A stretch of 64,000 bases of DNA, from assembly GCA_910589415.1 (NCBI GenBank), contig OU342637.1, positions 31,836,162 to 31,900,161 of the forward strand. Direction: 5' to 3'. This DNA is from Malachius bipustulatus (Eukaryota > Arthropoda > Insecta > Coleoptera > Melyridae). Positions within the stretch are counted from its first letter, which is position 1. Each line of letters begins with the position of its first letter. The notes below the pieces were generated by a model that did no database searches, was not told the DNA's origin, and was given only the letters and a program-made list of their open reading frames with translations. The position numbers and the translations under genes were made by a program. Below are positions 38,763 to 48,545 of the stretch, piece by piece.

Positions 38763-39272
38763 TGTCCGGAAATTATAAGCAAAAAATTAAGGGGGTGATT
38801 CTTCTTGATGAAATATTGCCAAAAGTATCTATAATTTTTTTTCGAAAACTCGAAAAGAAGAAAGTTATAAGCCTCCAAAGTTGATTTTTTTAAATCAATA
38901 TTTTTTTTATAACTTTTTTTCTAGTGTACGCATTTTCTTGAAATTTGACATACTTGCCACTGATGTTGCTTTACATCCTTGGTCCAAATTAGACTTGAAT
39001 CCCTCGAAATCAGAAGGCCTTAACTGCCCTTGACCTTCAAAAAAGGCGTATAACTTTTTTCGTAATATTTTTTTCTGAGTTTTGAAGACGCACAATTGAA
39101 GAACATGAAGAAATATTGGGAAAAGTTCCTCTTTGTCTATCACGATAAAATGACCCGTTTCCGAGTAAAACTGTTTTAAAAATTTGCTTGCACAAAAATT
39201 GATCACCATAAACTATGATCATTCTGCAACAACACCAAAGCATGCTTTGGAAACAGCTGCAGGGTTGCCTAG
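38763..39272. repeat. Left arm of the foldback element
   Basis: Pairs with 39432-39940. Matching landmarks include AGGCAACCCTGCAGCTG at the loop end and TGTCCGGAAATTAT at the outer end. Confidence 0.85.
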
Positions 39273-39431
39273 TTATGTACAAAACAGAGACATTCGTATA
39301 TAAATAGACTTGGAAATTATTTTTTTTTGAAAATGAAAAAAAAATTTAATCATTTTTTTTCAATAAAATAAATTAATAAAAAAAATTATAAATTGCTGTC
39401 AAAATGAAATCCAAAGCAAACGTCTTGTTTC

Positions 39432-39940
39432 CTAGGCAACCCTGCAGCTGTTTCCAAAGCATGCTTTGGTGTTGTTGCAAAATGATCATAATTTATGGTG
39501 ATCAATTTTAGTGCAAGCAAATTTTTAAAACAGTTTTACTCGGAAACGGGTCATTTTATCGTGATAGACAAAGAGGACCTTTTCCAAATATTTCTTCATG
39601 TTCTTCAATTGTGTGTCTTCAAAACTCAGAAAAAAATATTACGAAAAAAGTTATAGGCCGTTTTTGAAGGTCAAGGGCAGTTGAGGCTTCTTGATTTCTG
39701 GGGATTCAAGTATAATTTGGACCAAGGATGTAAAGCAACATCAGTGGCAAGTGTGTCAAATTTTAAGAAAATCCGTACACTAGAAAAAAAGTTATACAAA
39801 AATATTGATTTAAAAAAATCAACTTTGGAGGCTTATAACTTTCTTCTTTTCGAGTTTTCGAAAAAAAATTATAGATACTTTTGGCAATATTTCATCAAGA
39901 AGAATCACCCCCTTAATTTTTTGCTCATAATTTCCGGACA
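39432..39940. repeat. Right arm of the foldback element
   Basis: Reverse complement of 38763-39272 with scattered substitutions and few indels, suggesting a moderately young element. Confidence 0.85.
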
Positions 39941-40705
39941 TATATAACTATTTGCACTGATTCGCTCTCGTCTATCGATTTCATTAGATGTCTCTACACA
40001 CAACATCCAATAGAGCAGGATATCCACAACACACAGGACAAGCTGGTTTCCCGGGGAAGCAAACTAACACTGATATGGGTCCCATCTCACATCGGCATAG
40101 CGAGAAACGAAAAGGCTGACGAGGCAACCAAAGAAGCCTCATTATCTCCCACAGTCTCTACAAATACACAAATCTATAGAGGCTTAATAACCTATATCAC
40201 AAAAGCTACCAAGACGGCCTGGCAAAATCATTGGGACAGAATCACCTTAAAACTGCACGAGATCCAACCATCCATTTCGACTCGAACTCCCACCGACTAT
40301 GTCCAGAAGGAATAAACTGGTGATTCGTCGACTACGTATCGAACACACCCAACTAACCCATGGGTTCTTGATGGCCTCAGAAAATACACCGCTCTGTGAG
40401 CACTGTAACAAGAGCCTCACCGTCAAACACATCCTTACAGGATGCTTAAAATTAACTAACAGTCGAAATAAACACAGTATAGAAGGAAATATAAAAGAAC
40501 TCCTCAGTTCCACCGAACGACTCTCTCAAGTTATCAGCTACCTTCAAGACATCGATTTGTTTTCAAAATTATAATTATATTTTGTCGCTGCTATGTAAAA
40601 CACCTGTCTTTAACAATAACGAAATTTCTGATATTATAATATGTATTGTAACTGTCTCAATGACCTCCACCTGTCGAGACACTTGAAGTCAATAAATTGT
40701 CAATA

Positions 40706-41880
40706 AATGTTTTAATGAAATATTCAATTTTATTTTCGTAAACCGGGGGAAATAATAAAAAGGAAATAAGTAAATGCGTCCAATTACTTTAGAATTAAAT
40801 TCAATATTCCAGTCTTTCTATATCCATAGGAAAAATTTGAACGAATAAAAAAAAAGTCGTATTGCAGAATAACACGCGATAACCACCGGGTAAACAAAGT
40901 TTCTACCGCGATCGCGCGACTTTATTATTTATCAGAGGCAATATTTGTTGAAAACATTTTTGTTCTAAGCGTCGATCGATTCAAACAAATCAAAACGCTT
41001 TTTCGAGTGTGGGTACGCGATAAGAAAGACATACGAGCCCCGGGAGCGAGGGTAACTAGTGTAGAATTTTCTGAACTGTTTACTGTTTGTCGATCTAGTT
41101 TTGAATTATTTTGACCGCGCCGACTATTTTTTCCTCGTGAAGTGTTTGGTAGAGTCAGGCCATTTTCGTCAAGTTTCCTATTTTTACCGCATTTTTTATC
41201 ATTCCATATAAATTAATTATTTTTTTATTATAAAAAAATCAAGAGAACCCAAAAAATGTCACATAAAAACCAATAAATAGGGAAAATTAAAAAAAAATTC
41301 TCTATGATTGTTTGGCCATTCAGACAAAATCCAAATAGCTTGAAAAAAAAATTAATCAATATTTCTTCTCTTAATGCGTTTAGATACCTAGTTAGAAATC
41401 GGTCAAAAAGGCATTTTATTTTTATTTAGCATGATGAAAGAGAATTTTATAAAAGTTTTAAAAAATTCACGACCCGATCTGTCTGCTGATTAGGTATTTA
41501 TAATTCAGTCGCTGATGGATTATTTATGAAATCTTAAATAATTTAGTAGAATGATTTCAAAAGGATGACGCAAGTTTAATACATACATAGATTACGGCCT
41601 CATCAATCACAATGTATCATTTTTTTAATCGACGCCTGACGCACTTTCTTCCCCCGGTTTATTCATTAGCGGGGTTGTAAACTTTATGCGCTCCGGAAAA
41701 GTTCACCGGCGCTGACTAATATCGCTCTGTAACTTTCGTTCGAAGACACTGAGACGGCGAATTTCGTTTCATTTTATTCCAATGATAAATATTGATTTGA
41801 TCGTCTTCTAATATTAAAAGAAACCCGAATATAAATTAATTTAGTGTAATATGCTACTACTGTAGTCAAGGACTGACCTA
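40706..41880. other. No gene seen
   Basis: AT-rich DNA between the I-group LINE and the next element. No supported frame. Confidence 0.55.
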
Positions 41881-41915
41881 CATATACAGGGTGTTTGGTA
41901 ACTCTTACATATAAC
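41881..41915 (+). mobile_element. Short ACAGGGTG-type terminus
   Basis: TACAGGGTGTTTGGTAACTC opens at about 41887, resembling the outer end of the elements at 5774 and 38757. The rest of that element is not recognisable; the R1-clade LINE begins about 70 bp later. Possibly a truncated insertion. Confidence 0.3.
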
Positions 41916-41959
41916 TACTATAATATATGACTATAACTACTACATTTTAATTTGTACAT

Positions 41960-42770
41960 ATCTGTCCCAATACGGCGAAATTGGGAAAAATCCAGGAGGC
42001 ACTGGCAAAACTGTCAGTCCCCCTTTACCTAAGGAAGATATTAAACGCATACCTTTCAGAAAGAACTATCACGGACGGCGATGACGAAATAGTAGTAACT
42101 CAGGGGGTACCACAAGGATCCATCCTGGGCCCTACATTATGGTACATTATGTACGATGGCCTCCTCCGTCTTGATATGCCTCCCGGGGTGGAGCTGACGG
42201 CTTATGCCGACGATCTGGCAATAGTAGTGGGAGGAAAAACAGACAACGACATCTCAAACAAGGAAAATGAAGCAGCGACAAGATGGCTAAAGGATGCTGG
42301 TCTGGAGTTGGCACTAGAAAAGACAGAGGCAACCGTCCTAACCAACTCATGGAAGGGGAAGACCATTAAATTTAACATAGAGGGAACCGAGTCGCGGCGA
42401 CGACAACTACGTATCTGGGGGTCACCCTCGACCAAAAAATGATATTTGGCGAACACGTAAAAAACATAGTCGCCAAATCAAGGAGAATATTGAATAGAAC
42501 GAGAAGCCGAAGGACTCAGACAAGAAGAATTTTGTGGCCAGTGTGGTCCACTCGGTGGCTCTCTACGCGGCTCCAGTATGTCAAAAAACAGTTAGGATAA
42601 AAACCCTTCTGGGAGTAACCTCAGCATACCGTATGACATCGGCCTCCGCCCTCCAAGTGTTGGCGGGAATATTCCCCATCGAAATTCAAATCTGGATGAG
42701 ATGTGAAAGCTACGAAACGGCCAGAAACGGGCTAGTCCAGTCATTACGTCGGAAATAACGGGTTAGAAAT
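41960..42770 (+). pseudogene. Reverse transcriptase part of the first R1-clade LINE
   Basis: The frame 41981-42442 (153 codons) carries VPQGSILGPTLW at residues 43-54 and AYADDLA at 74-80, the RT active-site region with its paired aspartates. A frame change near 42400 moves into YLGVTLDQKMIFGEH, the usual block after the palm. A further change near 42530 leads to AYRMTSASALQVLAGIFPIE, the region preceding the R1-type C-terminal domain. RT blocks N-terminal to the VPQG motif and the whole endonuclease are missing, so the copy is truncated and inactive. Confidence 0.85.
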
Positions 42771-43210
42771 GCAAATGAACCGAGAAAGCCAAATTTTGGA
42801 TATTACGTGGGGGTGGCCTAGAAAAGCTTAACTTCAAATTGTCGACCAAATTTACCTTGTGCATTTTCCGCCATCTTGAAAAAAGTGTTAAATTCAGTTT
42901 TTTCATCATAACTCGGTTCTCCGTTGAGATACAAAAATTTTTATACAATACTTTTTTGTTGCTTTTCTCACAGTCTGCAATTAAAGTCCTTTACATTTTT
43001 TACGTATCGTTCATCGTTATCGAGATATCGATCGAAAAAACCATAAATTTGGGTAGTGAATTTTGTTTTTTGCTATTTTCTTTTTTCTCCTGAAAGATAT
43101 CGAAAAAATGTTCAATATCAAACTTGTAGAGCGTATTCAGGCCTACAATTTCGTTTTTTTATTTGTTATTTTCGACAAAAATTATGACGTCTAGCGCGCT
43201 GCGAAGTTGT
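42771..43210. repeat. Left terminal inverted repeat of the 2.5-kb element
   Basis: Pairs with 44850-45292; identity is high out to CGACAAAAATTATGACGTCT, then fades. A mirrored 84-codon frame appears in both arms and is an artefact of the repeat. Confidence 0.8.
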
Positions 43211-43451
43211 CCGGAGCGCGCGACGTGCGTCTCGCCATACAATTATTGTACTAAATAGATCTAGTACTTTTTTACTAAATCTAGTAATCTAGTACGTACT
43301 GATGAGAATCTAGTACTTTCTTGGAATTCGCCATTCTTATCTAATAAACCTGTAAGGTGCATGTGCATTCAGTACTTTAGGTTAATTAATATTAATAAAT
43401 AATAATAACGTAACAGTTCTAACAAAACAACAAGATTTTAATTTTTCTTCC

Positions 43452-44643
43452 ATGAATTTATTTCATTTCTTTCCGACTGACATGAGACTCGCAGGAACTA
43501 AAACTTCGAAAATGGTTACACGTTCTAGGAAGAACCAATCACCAAAGTTCACGTTCGATGAAACTACTGCTCCGAAAGTTAGCCAGGAGAAATTTCTTGC
43601 AAGGGACCAAAATAAAAACAACTTAATACAAATGCTTCGCCGTTATTTTACAAAAACCGGAATAAAAGTAGAGCAGGCTTTTGAGGGCGCTGATACTCTC
43701 ATTGTAACCACAGCAATTAAAGAAGCATCGATTTATGACTCTGTGGAAATCGTCGGCGAAGATATCGATCTTTTGGTTTTAATTACCGGACTTGCATAGG
43801 ACAAAAAAAAATATATATTTTTTCGCAAACCAGTTAAAGGAAAAACACCGGCAAAACTGTACTCTCCGAATAGTTTCAAGCATGATAAGTCTGTTCTTGA
43901 GAACATTCTTTTCATTCGTGCTTTCAGCGGTTGCGACACCACATCGTCTTTTTATAATATTGTAAAGTCGAAATTCATCAACACCCTCGAGAAAAACCCG
44001 AACTTACGGTCATCGGTAGAATTATTTAAGCAAGAAAAAGTCGATTCGAAGATGCTAGTTTGCGCTGGAAAGCTATTCCTTATCGCTCTGTATGGCGGTG
44101 ATAAAGAGAAGACATCGATTAATATTTTGCGGTTCCACCGCTTTTTGCAAAATCAATGACGACAAATAAGTTTAATAATCTTTCACTACTCCCACCAACG
44201 GAAAGCGCAGTCTGCCAACACGTTTTCCGGACATATCTACAAGTACAAACGTGGCTCGGATTTTTCAAAGATCCTCAGGAATGGGGTTGGCGACAGACAA
44301 ATTACGGGCTTGAACCAATTAGCACCACAGCCGAACCCACTCCACCCGAACTTTTAAAACTCATTTCATGCAAATGTAAAGGAAAGTGTGGGGCTGCTTT
44401 ATTGTGCATGGGTGCAAGAAAGCAGGGATTAGTTGCTACGTTTACGTTATTTGCCTGCACTGTAGTGGACAAATATGCAACAACGTCGCCAGAGTCGACA
44501 TTTTATTCAACGACGATGATGATGATGATTTGATGTTTCAACCGTCACAGCATCACTTCCTGCGATTCAAGAGTCTTCACCGAAGAGTCTGCCGAGGAGG
44601 AACTTCTACAGCCAGGACCATCAAAACGACAAAAAATGTTTGA
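43452..44643 (+). pseudogene. FEN1/PIN-like nuclease-domain protein, decayed, inside the TIR element
   Basis: The frame from 43452 shows GADTLIV (Asp81) and VGEDIDLLVLITG (Glu103, Asp104, Asp106). After one in-frame TAG at 43797 the same frame continues with RAFSGCDTTSSF (Asp162) and AGKLFLIALYGGD to a stop at 44157. The spacing of these acidic motifs resembles the I-domain of FEN1/XPG-type PIN nucleases (EAEA, ED.D, GCD). A +2 frame then carries LPPTESAVCQHVFRTYLQVQ, EEWGW-like PQEWGW and CKCKGKCG. Another frame carries GCKKAGISC and CLHCSGQICNN with an acidic tail. So one nonsense change and at least two frameshifts break one gene. An N-terminal part seems missing: GAGACTCGCAG before GAACTAAAAC looks like a 3' splice site. 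I recall the motif order from uncharacterised insect proteins; nuclease function is inference. Confidence 0.6.
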
Positions 44644-44696
44644 AAAAAATGACCACCTTTAATTATTATTTTTTACTACACAAAAATTATTTGATC

Positions 44697-44702
44697 AATA
44701 AA
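44697..44702 (+). promoter_or_regulatory. Possible polyadenylation signal for the nuclease-like pseudogene
   Basis: AATAAA about 55 bp after the last pseudogene frame and before the right TIR, in the correct orientation. Confidence 0.4.
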
Positions 44703-44849
44703 TCTCATGTGTTTGATTTATAATTTAGCTGGTTTATTAATTTATTTTGTATTGCAATAATTCCCTGAACAACCTTTCATTAATTTTGACGTGTGGATAC
44801 AAGCGTGCGAGCGGCTAAAAATCAAGACTGCACATCAGTTTTACCGACT

Positions 44850-45292
44850 TCGTGGCGCGCTAGAGGTCGTAATTTTTGTCGAAAATAAAAAATAAGAAAA
44901 CGAAATTGTAGGCCTGAATACGCTCTACAAGTTTGATATTAGACATTTTTTCGATATCTTTCAGGAGAAAAAAGAAAATAGCAAAAAACAAAATTCACTA
45001 CCCAAATTTATGGTTTTTTCGATCGATATCTCGATAACGATGAACGATACGTAAAAAACGTAAAGGACCTTAATTGTAGATTGTGAGAAAAGCAACAAAA
45101 AAGTATTGAGTAAAAATTTTTGTATCTCAACGGAGAACCGAGTTATGATGAAAAAACTGAATTTAACCCTTTTTTCAAGATGGCGGAAAATGCACAAGGT
45201 AATTTTGGTCGACAATTTGAAGTTAAGCTTTTCTAGGCCACCCCCACGTAATATCCAAAATTTGGCTTTCTCGGTTCATTTGCATTTCCAAA
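44850..45292. repeat. Right terminal inverted repeat of the 2.5-kb element
   Basis: Reverse complement of 42771-43210. It ends at GCATTTC immediately before the resumed LINE sequence. Confidence 0.8.
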
Positions 45293-45761
45293 TGTATATA
45301 ATGACTGGACTAGGCAAAAAGCCAAAATCTCAGATAAAAAACGAGGCGATGATCAAATGGCAGGCTTCATGGGAGACATACGAGACAGGAAAATGGACAA
45401 TGAGGTTAATTCCCCACGTGGGGGTGTAGACGAACGAAAACACGGAGGGGTAGACATCACCCAATGCCCAACGGGCCACGGAATCTTTGGTTTATATTTA
45501 CACAGAATAAGGAAAGCTGACACCGAGAGGTGCTGGTACTGCGACGCCGTCGATACGCCCGAACATACCGTCTTCGATTGTCAAAGATGGGACAAAGACA
45601 GGCATGTGGTTGAGACTAAGCTTAGAGTTAAGATGGGCGTGGATACTCTGATCTCATTAACGATACAAGACAGAGATAGTTGGAACACAGTTACGACCTT
45701 CCTCAGAGAAATGATAATGCAGAAGGAGAGAGATGAGGGGAGTGGAATAAATAAGCTCTAA
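45293..45761 (+). pseudogene. C-terminal domain of the first R1-clade LINE
   Basis: The frame 45106-45429 contributes IKWQASWETYETGKWTMRLI. After a frame change the rest reads TGHGIFGLYLHRI and CWYCDAVDTPEHTVFDC, a C-x2-C-x7-H-x4-C knuckle, ending at 45761. In R1-clade LINEs this zinc-knuckle region follows the RT and is thought to help bind the RNA or target. The resumed sequence starts right after the right TIR of the inserted element. Confidence 0.8.
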
Positions 45762-45929
45762 GAAAATTAGACAACGTTTCCAAGTCGAGGTAAGTCACGA
45801 TGTGACATTAGTACCGACCCAGGAAACTAGAAAACGGAGGGGTTTTTAGCCGGTAGGAGTCCGGCACTACCCTGATGGGGAAGAACCAAACCAGGATGTC
45901 TATGAGGATTCCCCCTCCACAAAAAAAAA

Positions 45930-45959
45930 GGTCAGGTCGAGTCAGGTCAGGTCAGGTCA
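45930..45959 (+). repeat. Six TCAGG-type pentamers (telomere-like)
   Basis: Thirty bases made of GGTCA, GGTCG, AGTCA and three more GGTCA, a rotation of TCAGG. They follow nine A residues at the 3' end of one R1-clade LINE and directly precede a second. TCAGG is the telomeric motif of many beetles. The run is too short to be an active telomere and is best read as an interstitial relic captured between two elements. Confidence 0.85.
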
Positions 45960-45960
45960 C

Positions 45961-46380
45961 AGTTGAAGTGGAACTACCAGACATGTCAATATACTCAGTG
46001 TACTTTTCACCCAATAAAATATAAGAGAATTTGAAGCGTACTTATACACTCTCGACGAACTCACCAGACAGACCTGGCACAAAGAGACTAAAATTTCAGG
46101 GCATCTTAATGCAAAGTCAACTATTTTTTGGGTCAACACAGACAGACAAAAGAGGCAGAAAGCTCGAACAATGGATTGAAGCCCACCAAATGAACGTCAT
46201 GAATATCGGTAAGACCCCAACCTTCTCTGGTCCCGGCGGAAGTTGGATTATCGACATCACTCTAGCAACAACTAAAATAGGCGTGCAAATAAAAACTGGA
46301 CAGTAAACGCAGAAAACGAAAACATGAGCCACCACAGGACCATAAGATACCAGACAGACAGAAACGCCCAGTAAAATGTG
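45961..46380 (+). pseudogene. APE-type endonuclease remnant of the second LINE
   Basis: Frames read IYSVYFSPNKI, then a degenerate GDFNAKS region near 46100 (now read partly as HLNAKS), FGSTQTDKRGRKLEQWIEAH, TPTFSGPGGSWIIDIT and a final MSHHRTIRY where the family has S-D-H. These are the ordered motifs of the AP-endonuclease-like domain that nicks target DNA. The first motifs (N-terminal half) are missing, so the copy begins mid-domain. Confidence 0.8.
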
Positions 46381-46899
46381 CCATCACACGTAAACCCTAA
46401 TCCAGATAGAGGAAGTGATGGAAGATGGAAAATTACACACAAGGGATGGAGCAAGTTCTGACAAGAAGGACCAAAGATATCAATAGATAACCCTAAAGAT
46501 ACTGAAAGGTGAATGCAAGAGACTGTGTGACAAGAGCCGTACAAAGAAAAAAAGATCCAGACACCGACAACCACCGGCATATTGGTGGACAGAGGACACT
46601 GCCAGTTAAAGAAAAATATGCACAGCAGCAAGACGTAAAGTGGTCAGAAGAAATAAGATGGAGGGAAGCGAAGACATAAAAAAGATAGCAATGGAAGAAT
46701 AGAGAATAGCCAGACAGGAATTCAGGAAATCAATACAGAGAGCAAAAGGGAAAGCATACAAAATAGAAATGAAGCAAATTACCCCAAAACAACCAAAAAT
46801 GACCATAGAAGAAATTGAGAAACAAATAGAAAAGCTCTTCCTGATACACACGATTGAAAAATGACCAGAAACTGAAATAACAGAAAACATAACGGAAAT

Positions 46900-48512
46900 C
46901 ACAGAAGGAGGCAAATAAAATCAAGCTAAAGAAAGCTCCTGGACCAAATAAAATACCACCAGAAGTAATACAGGTTGTAGCGATAAATAATACAAACAAA
47001 ATGGTCAACTTTTCAACAAGATACTAAGGAACGCAAAATTCCCTGAAGACTGGAAAACTTCTAGACTGGTACTGATACAACACGCAATACAGACCGATGT
47101 GCCTACTGGACGCGGAGGCAAAACTGTTCGAGATTATACTGAGAGACAGGATAGAAGAAGAGCTAGAACAAAGGAAAGCTATACAAAGTACATAGATACC
47201 GACAATTCTGCGCAATGGTGACCATAGACGTCGAAAATGCGTTCAACTCCGCACCATGGAAGGGGATCATAGACTCACTGGTAGATGCGAAAATCAGCCA
47301 ATATCTAATTATGGTACGGTCCTACCTCACAGATAGACATACATATAACGACAGAGTATGGAAAGAAAATTCAAATCAACTGTAGAGTGCCACAGGGTTC
47401 AGTCCTTGGACCCACCCTGTGGAACGCATTCTATGACCAAATACTGAGACTCAGAATGGGAAACAGCGTACAACTGATTGCATATGCAGATGACTTGCCA
47501 GTGATAACTTGGCAAAGGGAAATCGAAGGCCGAACTGGAAACACGGATTGAAAAAAGAACGGAAACTATATCCAGGAAAACGAGAGAAATGGGAATAAAG
47601 ATGGCACCTAGCAAAACAGAAATAGTACTACTCGAGGGGAGAAGGAAGATCAAAAACGTTAAAACCATAACCATAAAATATATGGAACTGCACATAGACA
47701 AAGACGTGAAGATGACGACACATGTCAAAAGGATTACGAGAAGACAAACGCAATGATCTCGAGTTTATGAAGAATAATGCCAAATACAAAGGGACCCAAG
47801 CAACATAAAAGACGCCTACTCGTGCCCACGATAAGTTCAACGATTCTGTACGGATGTACCATCTGGAAAAAAGCTCTAAAATACAAAATGTACGAAGATA
47901 TGCTAGAGAGAATCAACCGAAAGCTGTCGATGAGGATAACTGCGGCATACTGTACGGTACCGACCAAACCGTAATGGCAATAGCAGGAATACCACCAATT
48001 AAAATACAGGTGGAAGAGAGATGCGATATCCAACTGAGGAGAGAACCTAGAGATAGAGCAGACAAACAAAAAATGGATAGATGGCAAGAGGAATGGAGGA
48101 AATACGAGGGATGGACTAAAAAATTCATAATATTAGAACATAGAAAGAGAGGAAATGGGGACAGGTATGGGGACTACCCGAGGGACTACCATACCACACA
48201 GGCGTTGACTGGACACGGAGTCTTCTGCAGATACCTAAAGAGGATAGGATAGAGGGAGAGAGACACATGCTGGTACTGCAATGAAGTAGACAACGCAAGA
48301 CATACAATATTTGTTTGCAAAAAATTGGAACAAATGAGAGCAGATGCGATGGTGGTATGCAAGAGAGAGATCAGAGAAGATAACGTAGTAGCTGAGATAC
48401 TTATGGAAAGCAAGGAAGCCTGGAACGGAGTAATGGATATGATGAGGAACATACTGCGAGAAAAACAAAGAGACGAAAACTACTTGGAACAGGGAAGCCA
48501 AACAAGATGAAA
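46900..48512 (+). pseudogene. Reverse transcriptase and zinc-knuckle region of the second LINE
   Basis: Visible in order across frames: KKAPGPNKIPPEVIQVV near 46925, QYRPMCLLDAEAKLFEIIL near 47090, TIDVENAFNSAPW near 47225 (first RT aspartate), VPQGSVLGPTLWNAFYD near 47390, LIAYADDLPVI near 47475 (catalytic DD) and MAIAGIPPIKIQVEERC near 47975. Then come WQEEWRKYEGW near 48085, TGHGVFCRYLKRIG near 48210 and CWYCNEVDNARHTIFVC near 48268. The last frame ends at 48510. At least six frame changes or stops break the protein. Confidence 0.85.
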
Positions 48513-48545
48513 TAAGGGAGATCGGGGCAGTATCCGAAGCGATAC

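Larger units (their letters stand above)
38757..39945. mobile_element. Foldback element with 510-bp inverted arms
   Basis: The left arm (38763-39272) and right arm (39432-39940) are near-perfect reverse complements around a 159-bp AT-rich loop. The left end reads ACAGGGTGTCCGG. The right end reads CCGGACA but lacks the expected CCCTGT, so the right terminus has been lost or altered. No transposase is encoded; frames of 81-100 codons are mirrored artefacts of the arms. It interrupts the RNase H gene of the surrounding LINE. A clear target duplication was not found, although TA-rich flanks on both sides could hide a short one. Confidence 0.85.
38610..40573 (+). pseudogene. RNase H and C-terminal Cys/His region, split by insertion
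   Basis: The left half contains ILYTDAS (first catalytic Asp) and GELFGILQAIKSINKES (catalytic Glu) before 38757. After the insertion the frame resumes at about 39947 with ICTDSLSSI (catalytic Asp), then LIWVPSHIGIARNEKADEA (His and Asp). This is the complete D-E-D-D-type RNase H set, in two pieces. Further on, 40299-40574 carries CEHCNKSLTVKHILTGC, a C-x2-C...H-x4-C knuckle, and then the C-terminus. One frameshift lies near 38635 and another around 40310. The insertion therefore interrupts RNase H between its Glu and third acidic residue. Confidence 0.85.
37515..40705 (+). mobile_element. I-group LINE, 5'-truncated, split by a foldback insertion
   Basis: Remnant of a non-LTR retrotransposon that retains the last part of the reverse transcriptase, the connecting region, an RNase H domain, a C-terminal Cys/His motif and a short 3' UTR ending near TCAATAAATTGTCAATAAATG. 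RT followed by RNase H on the same strand is typical of I-group LINEs (I, jockey and relatives). Its 5' half is missing. A 1.2-kb foldback element (38757-39945) lies inside the RNase H coding region, so the two halves flank it. Frameshifts elsewhere show that it was already decaying. Confidence 0.85.
42771..45292 (+). mobile_element. 2.5-kb element with 440-bp TIRs carrying a nuclease-like pseudogene
   Basis: The ends are near-perfect inverted repeats: 42771-43210 matches the reverse complement of 44850-45292, and both open with GAAATGCAAATGAACCGAG (in inverted sense on the right). Between them lies about 1.6 kb with a decayed gene (43452-44643) and an AATAAA signal. It sits inside an R1-clade LINE, which resumes directly after the right end. 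No transposase motif is visible and no target duplication was identified. It could be a non-autonomous DNA transposon that captured a gene, or a member of an undescribed family whose own protein this is. I do not assign it to a known superfamily. Confidence 0.75.
41960..45929 (+). mobile_element. R1-clade LINE (SART/TRAS-like), split by a long-TIR insertion
   Basis: A 5'-truncated non-LTR retrotransposon that keeps the RT catalytic part (41960-42770), the C-terminal zinc-knuckle region (45293-45761), a 3' UTR and a run of nine A residues (45921-45929). The C-terminal pattern (W...W..G.W, GHGIF, then C-x2-C-x7-H-x4-C) is typical of the R1 clade. The oligo(A) abuts six TCAGG-type pentamers, which in R1-clade telomeric elements of the SART/TRAS kind mark insertion in telomere repeats. 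A 2.5-kb element with terminal inverted repeats (42771-45292) interrupts it. Membership in SART or TRAS specifically is inferred from the telomere-like junction. Confidence 0.75.
45961..48545 (+). mobile_element. Second R1-clade LINE, 5'-truncated, head to tail with the first
   Basis: Starts inside the endonuclease domain right after the TCAGG run and ends after the zinc-knuckle domain at about 48545. The order is endonuclease C-terminal half, linker, RT, C-terminal CCHC. It shares the CWYC...H....C knuckle style with the upstream copy, so both likely belong to one family. Many stops and frameshifts. No TCAGG run or long poly(A) is seen at its 3' end. Confidence 0.8.

Noticed and set aside
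38907..39947. Frames of 81-100 codons on both strands in the foldback element
   Set aside because: The same frames appear mirrored in both arms; no transposase motif is present.
46117..48501. Many minus-strand frames of 60-119 codons
   Set aside because: They are antisense shadows of the R1-clade LINE, whose plus-strand motifs are unambiguous.
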